Part shown: positions 1 to 8,154 of the stretch, one piece after another | Position numbering within the stretch: position 1 is the stretch's first letter | Layout: each line of letters opens with the position of its first letter | DNA from: Deltaproteobacteria bacterium | GTDB taxonomy: Bacteria; Myxococcota_A; UBA9042; PHBI01; JACKFB01 | DNA length: 64,000 nt | Direction: 5' to 3' | Assembly (NCBI GenBank): GCA_020632695.1 | Contig: JACKFB010000009.1 | Coordinates: 178,164 to 242,163 of the forward strand | Program-made: the position numbers and the translations under genes | Notes under the pieces: generated by a model | Database searches by the model: none | Told to the model about the DNA's origin: nothing | What the model saw: the letters and a program-made list of their open reading frames with translations, nothing else

Positions 1-892
1 CGCGATCCCCATCGCGGTCTGGCCGACGGACCCGGGCCCGCTGAACACGCCCGCGCCGCCGCCCGCGCCGCTGGACCTCGAGCCGGTCCCCCCGGGCCGC
101 GGCAGCCTGGGCCCGCCCACCTGGTCGGTGACCCGCCTCGCCAGCCTCGCCTTCTGCCCCGCCTACCACGCGCAGGCCCCGGTCGCGCCGTGGCCCCGCC
201 CGCTGCGCCCGGAGCTCTACCCCGACCCGCCGCCGCAACCCCCGCTCGAGGCCGCCACCGGCCCCAGCTCCTCGAGCGCGCGCGGCACGGCCATCCACCG
301 CTGGTTCGAGGCGGTGGCCCACGCGCCGGCGGGCGTCGACGTGCCGCTGCCGCCGGCGCTCCAGGCCGAGGGCGAGCCGCTGCGGGCCCGCCTGGCCGCG
401 CTGCTGGCCCACCCCGACCTGGCCGACGCCTTCGCCCCGGGCGCCCGGGCCCTGGTGGAGCTGCCCCTCGAGGGCGAGCGCCATGGCGTCGTGCTCACCG
501 GCTCCATCGACCGGGTCAGCCTGCACCCGCTCGCCGATGGCCGCCTCCAGGCCACGATCGTCGACTTCAAGACCGGCCTCACCGGCTACCCCGGGCCGGG
601 TGGCCGCCACGCCGCGTACATCGCGGCCTACCGCTTCCAGATCGCCGCCTACGCCTGGCTGCTCGGCGAGGCCTTGGGTCCGCGGCTGCTGCCCCAGGTG
701 CGGGGCCGCCTCGCCTTCGTGGACCCGGGCGACGTCCTCGTCCTCGACTACGAACTCGACACGGCCGCGCTCGAGGTCGACCGTGTGCTCTCGGAGCTGC
801 ACGCCCCGGGCAGCCTGCCCCCCAACCACGCCGCGTGCGACTCGTGCCGCATGCAGCCCTTCTGCCCCGTCGCCCGGGGCCGGAGCACCTGA
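1..892 (+). CDS. C-terminal part of an AddB/RecB-like helicase-nuclease (5' truncated by window edge)
   Basis: The frame is open from base 2 with no stop, so only the C-terminal end of a larger protein is present. It shows a PD-(D/E)XK nuclease core: HRWFE, then GSIDRV, then the DFKTG active-site motif, then QIAAYAWLL (the QxxxY helix). One cysteine lies ahead of the core (AFCP) and a CxxCx5C set follows it near the C-terminus, the spacing of the Fe-S cluster in AddB/AdnA/Cas4-type nucleases. The text before it (PTWSVTRLASLAFCP) is the usual lead-in from a UvrD-like helicase to this domain. The role, DNA double-strand-break end processing, is inferred from the family. A GTG at 128 could start a stand-alone nuclease, but the proline-rich open frame upstream argues for a longer gene. 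The stop overlaps the next start (TGATG). Confidence 0.75.
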   Translation, partial: AIPIAVWPTDPGPLNTPAPPPAPLDLEPVPPGRGSLGPPTWSVTRLASLAFCPAYHAQAPVAPWPRPLRPELYPDPPPQPPLEAATGPSSSSARGTAIHRWFEAVAHAPAGVDVPLPPALQAEGEPLRARLAALLAHPDLADAFAPGARALVELPLEGERHGVVLTGSIDRVSLHPLADGRLQATIVDFKTGLTGYPGPGGRHAAYIAAYRFQIAAYAWLLGEALGPRLLPQVRGRLAFVDPGDVLVLDYELDTAALEVDRVLSELHAPGSLPPNHAACDSCRMQPFCPVARGRST

Positions 893-2181
893 TGCGCCCG
901 CTCCGCCTGCTCCTCGCCTCGCTGCTCGCCGTCCTCTGCGCGGGGCCGGCGCGCGCGACCCTGACCCCGCTGGCCGTCCTGGTCGACGGCGCGCCCGAGC
1001 CGCTGGCCGTGCTGCTGCCGTACGGGATGCTCGAGCGCGGCGCCGACGGAGGCCAGCCCTGGCTCGTGTGCTGGCAGCGCTTCGAGACGGCGAGCCACGG
1101 CCTGCCCACCGGCCCCCGCCGGATCCTGGTGGGCGGCGCCGACGGCCCCTGGAACACCAACGACGACGGTTGCCGCTTCGAGTCCACCAGCGGGCCCGCC
1201 GACCGCCGCCCGGTCGTCGGCCTCCACACCCCCGTCCCGGGCGGCGCCGAGGTCCTCATCGCCTACGACGACGGGGTCGCGCCGGCCAGCATCGCCCGCT
1301 CGACCGACGGGGGCATCACCTCATTGCAGGCCGGCACCCTGGCGCAGTTCGACGCCAGCATCGAGGCGATGCTGGGCCAGGGCGACGTCGTCTGGGCAGT
1401 CGGGCGCGCCGACACCGACGGCACGCTGAGGGTGTGGCGCAGCGTCGACCGCGGCGCCGTCTTCACGCCGGTGGACACATCCTCCGCGCCGGCCGACGCG
1501 GCGTCGCTCGAGGCCGCCGCCGCCGAGGACGCGGCCCTCTGGTTCTGGCGGGGCGAGCGGCTCAGCCGGCTGGCGCTGGATGGCCAGTGGTCCGACGGCG
1601 GCCTGGCGCTGCCCGGCACCCCTCGGGCCGCCCTGGTGTCCCCCGACGGCGCGCTCTGGGCCGGGACCGCCCGGGCCGGGCTGACCCGCCGCGCGCCGGA
1701 CGGCAGCGCGTCCCAGGTCTCGTCGCTCCCGGTCTCGGCCCTGGCCGCCCGCGGGGCGAAGGTGTGGGCCGCCCACCCGGCCGAGGCGCCGGGCGACCCG
1801 CTGGTCAGCGTCACCGGCGACCTGGGGGCGTCCTGGGCCGTGAGCTTCCGAGCGCCCGCCACCGTGGACCAGCCGCCGCTCTGCGAGAGCCTGACCGAGC
1901 AACGCTGCGCGGGCGCGCTCCAGACGCTGCTCGCGTCGCTGGGCGTCGCGGCCCCGGCCCCGGACGCCCCCGCCGACGCCTCCGCCGAGGACGGCGGCGC
2001 AGGTGGCGGATCGGGAGGCTGCGGCGCCGCGCCGGGCGAGCCCCCCTGGGCCATCGCCCTGGCCGCGCTGCTCCTGGCCGCCTCTGGCTACGCCAGCGCG
2101 TCCAGGCGCTCGCGGATCCGCGCCTCCTCCTCGCTGAGCCCCAGATCCGCGGCCAGGTCCAGCGCGGTGACCAGCGCCTGA
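892..2181 (+). CDS. Secreted BNR/sialidase-like protein with MYXO-CTERM-like C-terminal tag
   Basis: This 429-residue protein starts at an ATG overlapping the previous stop by one base. It has a Sec signal peptide (MRPLRLLLASLLAVLCAGPARA). The middle carries Asp-box-like segments such as SVDRGAVF, STDGGITS and TGDLGASW, typical of BNR/exo-alpha-sialidase-like beta-propellers. That fold is not proof of sialidase activity. The C-terminus reads GGSGGCGAAPG, then a hydrophobic helix (WAIALAALLLAA), then RRSR. This resembles the MYXO-CTERM surface-sorting signal of Myxococcota, in which a Gly-Cys motif precedes a helix and a basic end. About 27 residues follow RRSR before the stop, because the frame runs 94 bases into the end of the convergent kinase gene; canonical tags stop just after the arginines. 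Function unknown. Confidence 0.7.
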   Translation: MRPLRLLLASLLAVLCAGPARATLTPLAVLVDGAPEPLAVLLPYGMLERGADGGQPWLVCWQRFETASHGLPTGPRRILVGGADGPWNTNDDGCRFESTSGPADRRPVVGLHTPVPGGAEVLIAYDDGVAPASIARSTDGGITSLQAGTLAQFDASIEAMLGQGDVVWAVGRADTDGTLRVWRSVDRGAVFTPVDTSSAPADAASLEAAAAEDAALWFWRGERLSRLALDGQWSDGGLALPGTPRAALVSPDGALWAGTARAGLTRRAPDGSASQVSSLPVSALAARGAKVWAAHPAEAPGDPLVSVTGDLGASWAVSFRAPATVDQPPLCESLTEQRCAGALQTLLASLGVAAPAPDAPADASAEDGGAGGGSGGCGAAPGEPPWAIALAALLLAASGYASASRRSRIRASSSLSPRSAARSSAVTSA

Positions 2182-5100
2182 CGGGCGGCGTCCTGCCGCT
2201 GCACCCGCAGCTCGCACTCGGCCAGGCCCAGCAGGATGTGGCAGTAGGTCTTGTCGCGCTGTCCCAGGCGCGCGTAGCCCTCGACGGCCTCCCGGTGGTG
2301 GCCCACGGCCCCCTGCGGATCGTCGAGCAGGCGCAGCGCCTCGCCGACGTTCGCCTCGGCCAGCGCCTGCCCGCGGCGGTCGCCCACCTCGCTGTAGCCG
2401 TCGCGGGCGGCCAGGGCCAGCTCCAGCGCCTCGGCGTGCTTGCCCTGCAGCAGCGCGACGTCGGCCAGGTTGGCGTGGGCGTTGGCGACCGCGCGGCGAT
2501 CGCCCATCGCCTGGCGGATGCGCAGCGCCCGCTCGAGGAAGGGCCGCGCCTCCGCCGGCCGCCCCTGGGCCTGCAGGATCATGGCGATCCCGCCCAGGGC
2601 CGTCGAGGTCCCCCGCTGGTGGTCGATGCGATCGAGGATGGTCAGCGCCCTGTGGGCGTACTCGAGCGCCCGGTCCAGCTCCCCCCGCTGGAAGGCGGCC
2701 AGCGCCAGGTTGTACAGCGTGCGCCCCATGCCGGGGCGGTCGTCGAGCAGCTCCTGCAGCGCCAGGGCATGCCGGAACTCCTCGGCCGCGGCGTCCACGT
2801 GCCCGGTGGAGGTGTGCAGGTTCCCCAGGGCCTCGCGCGCCGAGGCCAGCCCGCGGGTCTCGCCCTGGGCCTCGAACACGGCCCGCGCGGCGTCCTGGGC
2901 GACCTCGGCCTCGGCGTAGCGCCCCACCGTCTGCATCACCTTGCCGCGCCGCAGGTCGCACCACGCCGCCTCGACCGGCTGCCCGATCGCGCGGAAGGCC
3001 TTCGCCGCCTCCTCGTAGCGGCTCTCGGCGCTGCCGAAGTCGGCCCGCGCCTCGTCCACGTCGGCCAGCCCGCGAGTCGCCCGCGCGGCCCCCTCCAGGT
3101 CGCCGCTGAGGGCCGCGAGATCACGCAGCTCCTCGAAGGCCTCCACCGCCATGTCGTAGTGCCCGAGCTGGGTGCGCAGCTCGCCCAGGGCGCCGGCGAT
3201 CTCCCGCTCGTGCTCCTCGACGACGCGCTCCCGTCGGGTGCGCGTCGGCAGCGTCAACAGCCGCTCGCGGGCCCGCTGGTAGATCAGCACCCGGTCCAGG
3301 GCGTCGCCGTTGTCACGTTCGCGCGCGTCCATCAGATCCCAGCGCACCGCGTCCAGCGGGCGCCCGCCGGCCATGTGGTGGGCCGCGATGCGCGCCGGCG
3401 CGATGGGCTCGCCCGCCGCCGCCCTGGCCTCGAGCAGCAGGGCCGCCTCCCCGTGCAGGCGCCGCAGCCGCCGCGCCCCGGCCCCCAGGCAACGGCACGC
3501 CTCGCGGATGAGCCCCGAGCTCAGGACGAAGCAGTCCGGGTCGTCGGTGTCGAAGCGCCCCAGGTTCGCGGCGGCCAGCCGGTCGACCACGGCGTCGACC
3601 AGGGTGGGTGGCCCGCCGTCGGGCTCGCCGGCGACGAACTCCATCAGCGTGTCCATGTCCACGCGCGGACCGAGCACGCCCAGGCGCTGGACGATGGCGA
3701 TGGCGCGCTCGGGCTGGCCGGTCGCCTCGCACTCCTCGGTGAGGCGCTGGCTGCAGGCCGCGAGGTGCAGCGGCGGCAGGCGCTCGGGCAGCGCGCCTCC
3801 GTCGCGGAAGGACTCGACCAGGCTCCTGCGCGCCACCGGGTCGTCGGCGACGTGCTCGAAGCAGGCCACGGCCACGCCGGGGCAGCCCCCCGCCAGGTCC
3901 AGGATCACCTCGCCCAGAGACACATCCGCGCAGCCCATGCGGTCCAGCAGATCCTGCATCTCGGAGTCGGCCAGCGGCGGCAGATCGATCTTCGCGAACC
4001 CGCGGCCGCTCGCCGCCGCCGTCAGCCAGGGGGGCGCGGCCGAGTCGCCGCCGGTGAGCAGCACGAAGAGGCCGGCGCCCGAGCTGCCCAGCGTGCGGAG
4101 GAGCTGGGACAGCACGGTCACCGTGCCCGGGTCGGCCTGCTCGCAGCTCTCGAGGACGAGGATCAGCGGGGATTGGCTGGCCGCGCGCAGCAGCAGCCGG
4201 GTCAGCGGCGGCGACACGGTCTGCGCGTCGGCGGGCGCGGGCGCGTGACCGACGGGCGGCCGCAGCAAGGCCAGCAGGCCCTCGGCGAGGTCGTCGTCGG
4301 CGTGGCCCGCCAGCGTGGAGTGCAGCTCCAGGGCCTGGCGCACGCCCTCCCGCTCCATCAGCGCGGTGCCGAGGAGGCACTCCAGCCACTCACGCACCGG
4401 CCCCAGCGGCGCCCCTCCGTCGCCCTCGCAGGTGGCCACGCACGCGCGAGCGCCCGCCGTGCGGCGCGCGTGGCGCACCAACCACTCGCAGAGGTGGGTG
4501 CGCCCGCTGCCGGCCGGGCCGCGCAGCCACGCCGCGCCCCCCGAGCTGCCCACCAGCGCCCCGTCGAAGGCAGCCAGCAGCGCGCGCCGTTCGGCCTCCC
4601 GCCCCACCGAGCGCCCGCCGTCGGTCAGCCGCGCGTCGGGGGCGGCGCCCGCCGACGTCGCCGTCTGCCGGATCGTCTCCGCGTGCGGCATCACCCGCGT
4701 GGTCGGGCGCGGCACCGGAACCCCGGACCTGGCGCCGGCCGCCGCGGCGCTCGCCGGCGACAGGCACGCCGCCAGCAGGTTCCGCGTCTCCTCGGCCGAC
4801 CCCGGGCGGTCGTGGCGCTGCTTCGAGAGCAGGCGGTCGACCACCGAGGCCAGGCGCGGGCTGATGCCGTCGACGTTCGCCACGTCGAGCAGCGGCCGCG
4901 CGACCTCGTGGGCCTGGCGGTAGAGCACCTCCACCGAGTTGCCACCCTCGAAGGGGGGCCGCCCGGCGAGCATCTCGTAGAGCAGGCAGCCCAGGGCGTA
5001 CAGGTCGGAGCGCCCGTCCACCTCCTTGCCGGTGGCCTGCTCCGGGCTCATGTACAGCGGTGTCCCGTAGACCACGCCGGTCTTCGTGAGCTTGGCGCTG

Positions 5101-5714
5101 CCCTCGGGCCCCAGCACCTTCGCGATGCCGAAGTCCAGGACCTTCACGAAGTCGCCCACGTTGTCGCGCTCGACCAGGTAGATGTTCTCCGGCTTCAGGT
5201 CGCGGTGGACGATGCGCTTGTCGTGGGCCTCGGCCAGGGAGTGGCAGATCTGCAGCGCGAGGCGCACCGCGCGCTCGGGCTCCAGCGCGCCGGAGTGGTC
5301 GAGCACCGACGCGAGGCTGACCCCCTCGAGGTACTCCATGGTGAGGTAGAGGCTGCCGCGCTCGGTCTGGCCGAAGTCGTGGACGGTGATCGTGTGGGGC
5401 GAGCGCAGCCGCGCGGTCGCCCGCACCTCGATGTTGAAGCGCTGCGCGGCGGAGCGGTCCTCGCCGAGGCGCGGGTGCAGGATCTTGAGCGCCACCGGCC
5501 GGTCCATCGCGTGCTGGCGCGCCAGGTACACCGAGCCCATGCCGCCGGTGCCGACCAGCCGCACGATGGTGTACCGGTTGTCGATGACCGATCCGGGGGG
5601 CAGGCCCGACCCGAAGCGCACGAGCTTGGAGCCGTCGTAGGGGCAGCGCATCTTCTCCGACTGGAAGACACGCTCGCACTCGATGCACAGCTTCTCTTGA
5701 GGCGACTTGCTCAC
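2088..5714 (-). CDS. Ser/Thr protein kinase with zinc ribbon, AAA ATPase and TPR repeats
   Basis: This 1208-residue multidomain signalling protein starts at GTG 5714 (GTGAGCAAG, with GGGGAG just upstream). An ATG at 5906 would add 64 residues with no domain-like sequence. An N-terminal CIEC...CPYDG zinc ribbon (about residues 10-25) precedes a full Hanks-type kinase (about 45-310) with GTGGMG, VALK, HRDLKPEN, DFG and SPEQ, so it should be active. Then comes a STAND/AAA-like ATPase, with a P-loop in LRGPAGSGRTHL and hydrophobic strands such as LILVLESCE. The last third or so is TPR-like, with repeated A-rich helices such as LGNLHTSTGHVDAA and LYNLALAAFQRGELDRA. This kinase-ATPase-TPR layout is common in Myxococcota and is thought to sense or scaffold signalling. 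The ligand and targets cannot be read from sequence. Confidence 0.9.
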   Translation of the reverse strand: MSKSPQEKLCIECERVFQSEKMRCPYDGSKLVRFGSGLPPGSVIDNRYTIVRLVGTGGMGSVYLARQHAMDRPVALKILHPRLGEDRSAAQRFNIEVRATARLRSPHTITVHDFGQTERGSLYLTMEYLEGVSLASVLDHSGALEPERAVRLALQICHSLAEAHDKRIVHRDLKPENIYLVERDNVGDFVKVLDFGIAKVLGPEGSAKLTKTGVVYGTPLYMSPEQATGKEVDGRSDLYALGCLLYEMLAGRPPFEGGNSVEVLYRQAHEVARPLLDVANVDGISPRLASVVDRLLSKQRHDRPGSAEETRNLLAACLSPASAAAAGARSGVPVPRPTTRVMPHAETIRQTATSAGAAPDARLTDGGRSVGREAERRALLAAFDGALVGSSGGAAWLRGPAGSGRTHLCEWLVRHARRTAGARACVATCEGDGGAPLGPVREWLECLLGTALMEREGVRQALELHSTLAGHADDDLAEGLLALLRPPVGHAPAPADAQTVSPPLTRLLLRAASQSPLILVLESCEQADPGTVTVLSQLLRTLGSSGAGLFVLLTGGDSAAPPWLTAAASGRGFAKIDLPPLADSEMQDLLDRMGCADVSLGEVILDLAGGCPGVAVACFEHVADDPVARRSLVESFRDGGALPERLPPLHLAACSQRLTEECEATGQPERAIAIVQRLGVLGPRVDMDTLMEFVAGEPDGGPPTLVDAVVDRLAAANLGRFDTDDPDCFVLSSGLIREACRCLGAGARRLRRLHGEAALLLEARAAAGEPIAPARIAAHHMAGGRPLDAVRWDLMDARERDNGDALDRVLIYQRARERLLTLPTRTRRERVVEEHEREIAGALGELRTQLGHYDMAVEAFEELRDLAALSGDLEGAARATRGLADVDEARADFGSAESRYEEAAKAFRAIGQPVEAAWCDLRRGKVMQTVGRYAEAEVAQDAARAVFEAQGETRGLASAREALGNLHTSTGHVDAAAEEFRHALALQELLDDRPGMGRTLYNLALAAFQRGELDRALEYAHRALTILDRIDHQRGTSTALGGIAMILQAQGRPAEARPFLERALRIRQAMGDRRAVANAHANLADVALLQGKHAEALELALAARDGYSEVGDRRGQALAEANVGEALRLLDDPQGAVGHHREAVEGYARLGQRDKTYCHILLGLAECELRVQRQDAARQALVTALDLAADLGLSEEEARIRERLDALA

Positions 5715-5820
5715 GCGCTCCCCGGAACCTGGTCCTCCGGCGCAGCCGAGCGGCCGCCGGTGCCGGCCATTGAAGCGCGCGCGGCCCGGATTCCACAAGG
5801 GCGACCGACGCCGAAGCACC

Positions 5821-5850
5821 TTGACAATCGCGAGGGCCCCTCCCGATACT
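5821..5850 (+). promoter_or_regulatory. sigma70-type promoter for the lipoprotein gene at 5912
   Basis: A perfect TTGACA -35 (5821-5826), an 18-base spacer and GATACT as -10 (5845-5850). A transcript would begin near 5857, about 55 bases before the ATG, and a GGAGG ribosome site lies at 5899-5903. The same -35/-10 pair recurs at 7641. Confidence 0.6.
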
Positions 5851-5911
5851 GCGCCGACCTCTGGCGGCCCGGCCGACGGGTCGAACCCCACATGATTCGG
5901 AGGCATCGAGC

Positions 5912-7600
5912 ATGATGCGTCGCGGCTCCCGCCCCCACTGGAACCTGTCCGTCGCCTCGACGGCGCTGCTGGGATTGGCGCTCGTGCCGGCTCTGGTGGC
6001 TTGCGACACCGGGCTCCAGGCGCAGCTCGACGCGAAGCGCGCGGCGCGCTACGAGGCCGCAGCGAAGGCGCTCGGCGCGCTGGAGGCCGAGCGCACCAAG
6101 ATGCTGGAGGAGGCGCTCCCCGCCGAGGACGCGGCCGTCGAGGGGCAGAAGCACCCGATGGTGCTGTGGCGCGCGAAGATCGCCGAGCGTGACGACGCGG
6201 CCGCCCTCGAGAAGATGGCCGAGGAGTTCAAGGGCACGCCGACCCAGAAGGCCGCCGTGGCTGGCGCCGCCTTCGCCCGCGAGTCCGCCTCCTTCTGGAA
6301 GGGCGACGCCAACCTCGAGCGCTACGTGAAGTTCCTGGCCGGCTACCTGGCCGAGGCCAAGGCCAACGCGGAGGCCGCCAAGGCCGCCAACGACACCGAG
6401 TTCGTCCAGCGCCCCTTCCTGGCGGAGGCCGCCTTCGATCAGTTCTTCGTCCACGCCGCCCGGTTCTACCAGCTCCAGAGCCTGCCGCCGGATGTCCAGC
6501 TCACCACGGCCTTCCCCTACTGGCAGATCGCCTTCGGCATCCCCAGCCACGGCAACGAGAACTTCAGCGACTACGTGACGCGCCTGTGCCGGGCCTCCTC
6601 GGTGCAGGAGCGCTGCAAGGGCGTCCCGCACGAGCTGCGGCCGGCCGCCATCAACAAGCCCTACCTCGAGTACCTGAGCGAGCTGACCGCGGCCTACGAC
6701 AAGGCCTACGACGTGAAGGTGTTCGACGAGGTGACCCAGCGCTACCGCAAGGGCCTGGCGGCCGCGATGGAGGCCAGCCCCGACCTGACCGAGGACCCGG
6801 TCCTGCCGGAGACCTTCTCCGACAGCGGGGCCACCGGCGGGCTGGTCGTGACCCTGAGCGACAAGCGTGGCGTCTACGTGATGGACACCCAGGTGAAGTC
6901 CGGCTTCAACGGCAGCATCCCCAGCGACCTGGGCGCGGCCCTGAGCGCGAAGATCGAGGAGCTCAAGGCGACGCCCGGCAACCAGATCGACTACGAGCGC
7001 GTGCTGCTCGAGGCGCCGGGCGCGCTGCCGGTGTCCAAGGTGCTGCAGGTGGTGGCGGCGCTCCCGCGTGACGTGGTCCGCCAGTTCGGCATGGTGGGCC
7101 GCCGCCGCGCCGACGAGAGCCTGCGCCGCGCCGGTCTGGTCGTCCGCCTGCCGGTGGAGGACGAGGGCACCAGCACCTCGTACCAGTTCAAGGAGGGCGA
7201 CAAGGTCTCCTGCAACTACCTCGGCGTGGCCGGGCGGCCGCCCATCGGTCGCAAGGAGCCGGGCAGCTACCTGGTCATCCGCGACGGCAAGGCCAAGGCC
7301 GCGAAGCTCACCCGCGACGAGACCACCCGCGAGCTCGTGGTGTCGGAGCCGACCCTGGACGTGCCCACCACCGAGACCGCGAAGATCCAGGAGTGGGCGG
7401 ACGCCAACGAGGGCATCGTCCGGCTCTTCCTCGACGGCGGCCAGACCTACTCGGACATGCTGTCGACCATCACCGGCATCCTCTACAAGTGCCACGACAT
7501 CGAGGTGTCCGTGGACGAGCGCGGCGACCAGAAGATCGCCGTGCGCTGCGGCAAGACGGCCGAGCGGGACATCACCCTGGTCGTCGGCGTCTGCCAGTAG
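5912..7600 (+). CDS. Lipoprotein with possible duplicated ExbD/TolR-like segments
   Basis: 562 residues. The signal peptide ends in a lipobox (LVPALVACD), predicting a lipid-anchored envelope protein. The first ATG of an ATG-ATG pair is used, with GGAGG eight bases upstream. The N-terminal half is alpha-helical and Ala/Lys/Glu-rich, with a motif-like stretch GIPSHGNENFSDYVTRLC. From about residue 305 the text changes to short beta-alpha units (GGLVVTLSDKRGVYVM ... LPVSKVLQVVAALPRDVVRQF), then later (NEGIVRLFLDGGQTYSDMLSTI). Each resembles the periplasmic domain of ExbD/TolR (strand, 'vY..v..vi..l'). That resemblance is my inference. The protein is not recognised as a named family. It has its own promoter and stands alone before the PAAR locus. 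Confidence 0.75.
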   Translation: MMRRGSRPHWNLSVASTALLGLALVPALVACDTGLQAQLDAKRAARYEAAAKALGALEAERTKMLEEALPAEDAAVEGQKHPMVLWRAKIAERDDAAALEKMAEEFKGTPTQKAAVAGAAFARESASFWKGDANLERYVKFLAGYLAEAKANAEAAKAANDTEFVQRPFLAEAAFDQFFVHAARFYQLQSLPPDVQLTTAFPYWQIAFGIPSHGNENFSDYVTRLCRASSVQERCKGVPHELRPAAINKPYLEYLSELTAAYDKAYDVKVFDEVTQRYRKGLAAAMEASPDLTEDPVLPETFSDSGATGGLVVTLSDKRGVYVMDTQVKSGFNGSIPSDLGAALSAKIEELKATPGNQIDYERVLLEAPGALPVSKVLQVVAALPRDVVRQFGMVGRRRADESLRRAGLVVRLPVEDEGTSTSYQFKEGDKVSCNYLGVAGRPPIGRKEPGSYLVIRDGKAKAAKLTRDETTRELVVSEPTLDVPTTETAKIQEWADANEGIVRLFLDGGQTYSDMLSTITGILYKCHDIEVSVDERGDQKIAVRCGKTAERDITLVVGVCQ

Positions 7601-7640
7601 AGCCGAGGGCGAGCGGGCCGACGCGGGGTCGTTCGCCGCG

Positions 7641-7669
7641 TTGACACCGGCGCACCGGGGCTCGATACT
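7641..7669 (+). promoter_or_regulatory. sigma70-type promoter for the PAAR locus
   Basis: TTGACA (7641-7646), a 17-base spacer and GATACT (7664-7669). Transcription would begin near 7676, 26 bases before the PAAR ATG. The optimal spacing and the identical hexamers upstream of the preceding gene support it. Confidence 0.65.
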
Positions 7670-7701
7670 CGCGGGTGTGTGGGCGCCCAGGGGAGTGAGC
7701 G

Positions 7702-8022
7702 ATGCCGGAGCAGGTTCGTATCGGCGATCTCGGCAAGTGTGACGCGTGTGCCCACGGCTGCCCGTCGTGCCCCCACCCGACCATCGGGCCGCTCATCGCG
7801 GGCTCGGCCGACGTGTTCGTCAACAAGCTGCCGGCCGGACGGCTCAACGACCCCGGCGTCCACGCCGCGTGCTGCAACGCGAACATGTGGAACACGGCCA
7901 AGGGCTCGGGGACCGTGTTCATCAATGGCAAGGCGGCCGTGCGCAAGGGCGACGCCACCAAGCACTGCGGCGGATCCGGCAAGATGACCATGGGCTCGGC
8001 CGACGTCTTCACCGGCGGCTGA
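7702..8022 (+). CDS. PAAR-domain protein (type VI secretion spike tip)
   Basis: A 106-residue protein made of one PAAR-like domain: CPHPTIGPLIAGSADVFVN, then LPAGRLNDPGVHAACC, a glycine-rich turn (KGSGTVFINGKAAVRKGD), a histidine in KHCGG and a second SADVFTGG. PAAR proteins form the sharp metal-binding tip on the VgrG trimer of type VI secretion systems and carry effectors. Cys and His residues here fit the metal site at the cone tip. GGGGAG lies shortly before the ATG. The DUF2169 gene downstream is the usual adaptor partner. No VgrG or structural T6SS gene is in the window, so this is a detached cargo locus. Confidence 0.9.
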   Translation: MPEQVRIGDLGKCDACAHGCPSCPHPTIGPLIAGSADVFVNKLPAGRLNDPGVHAACCNANMWNTAKGSGTVFINGKAAVRKGDATKHCGGSGKMTMGSADVFTGG

Positions 8023-8154
8023 CGCGACCCCGTCCGGAGCCTCGCCGGGTGCCTCGGCGGCGGGTTGCGCTCGAGGCGACGCTGATGCACCGTTCGAGAC
8101 CGGCGCCCGCGACCGACGGCGGGCGTGGGCGTTCACGACCGCGAGAGGGCCCGG

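Noticed and set aside
483..5915. Very long open frame on the + strand over the kinase gene
   Set aside because: It is Arg/Pro/Ala-rich with no domain and is the shadow of the real minus-strand kinase gene. Similar long frames at 22528-26313 (-), 45567-49568 (-) and 59329-62424 (+) were dropped for the same reason.
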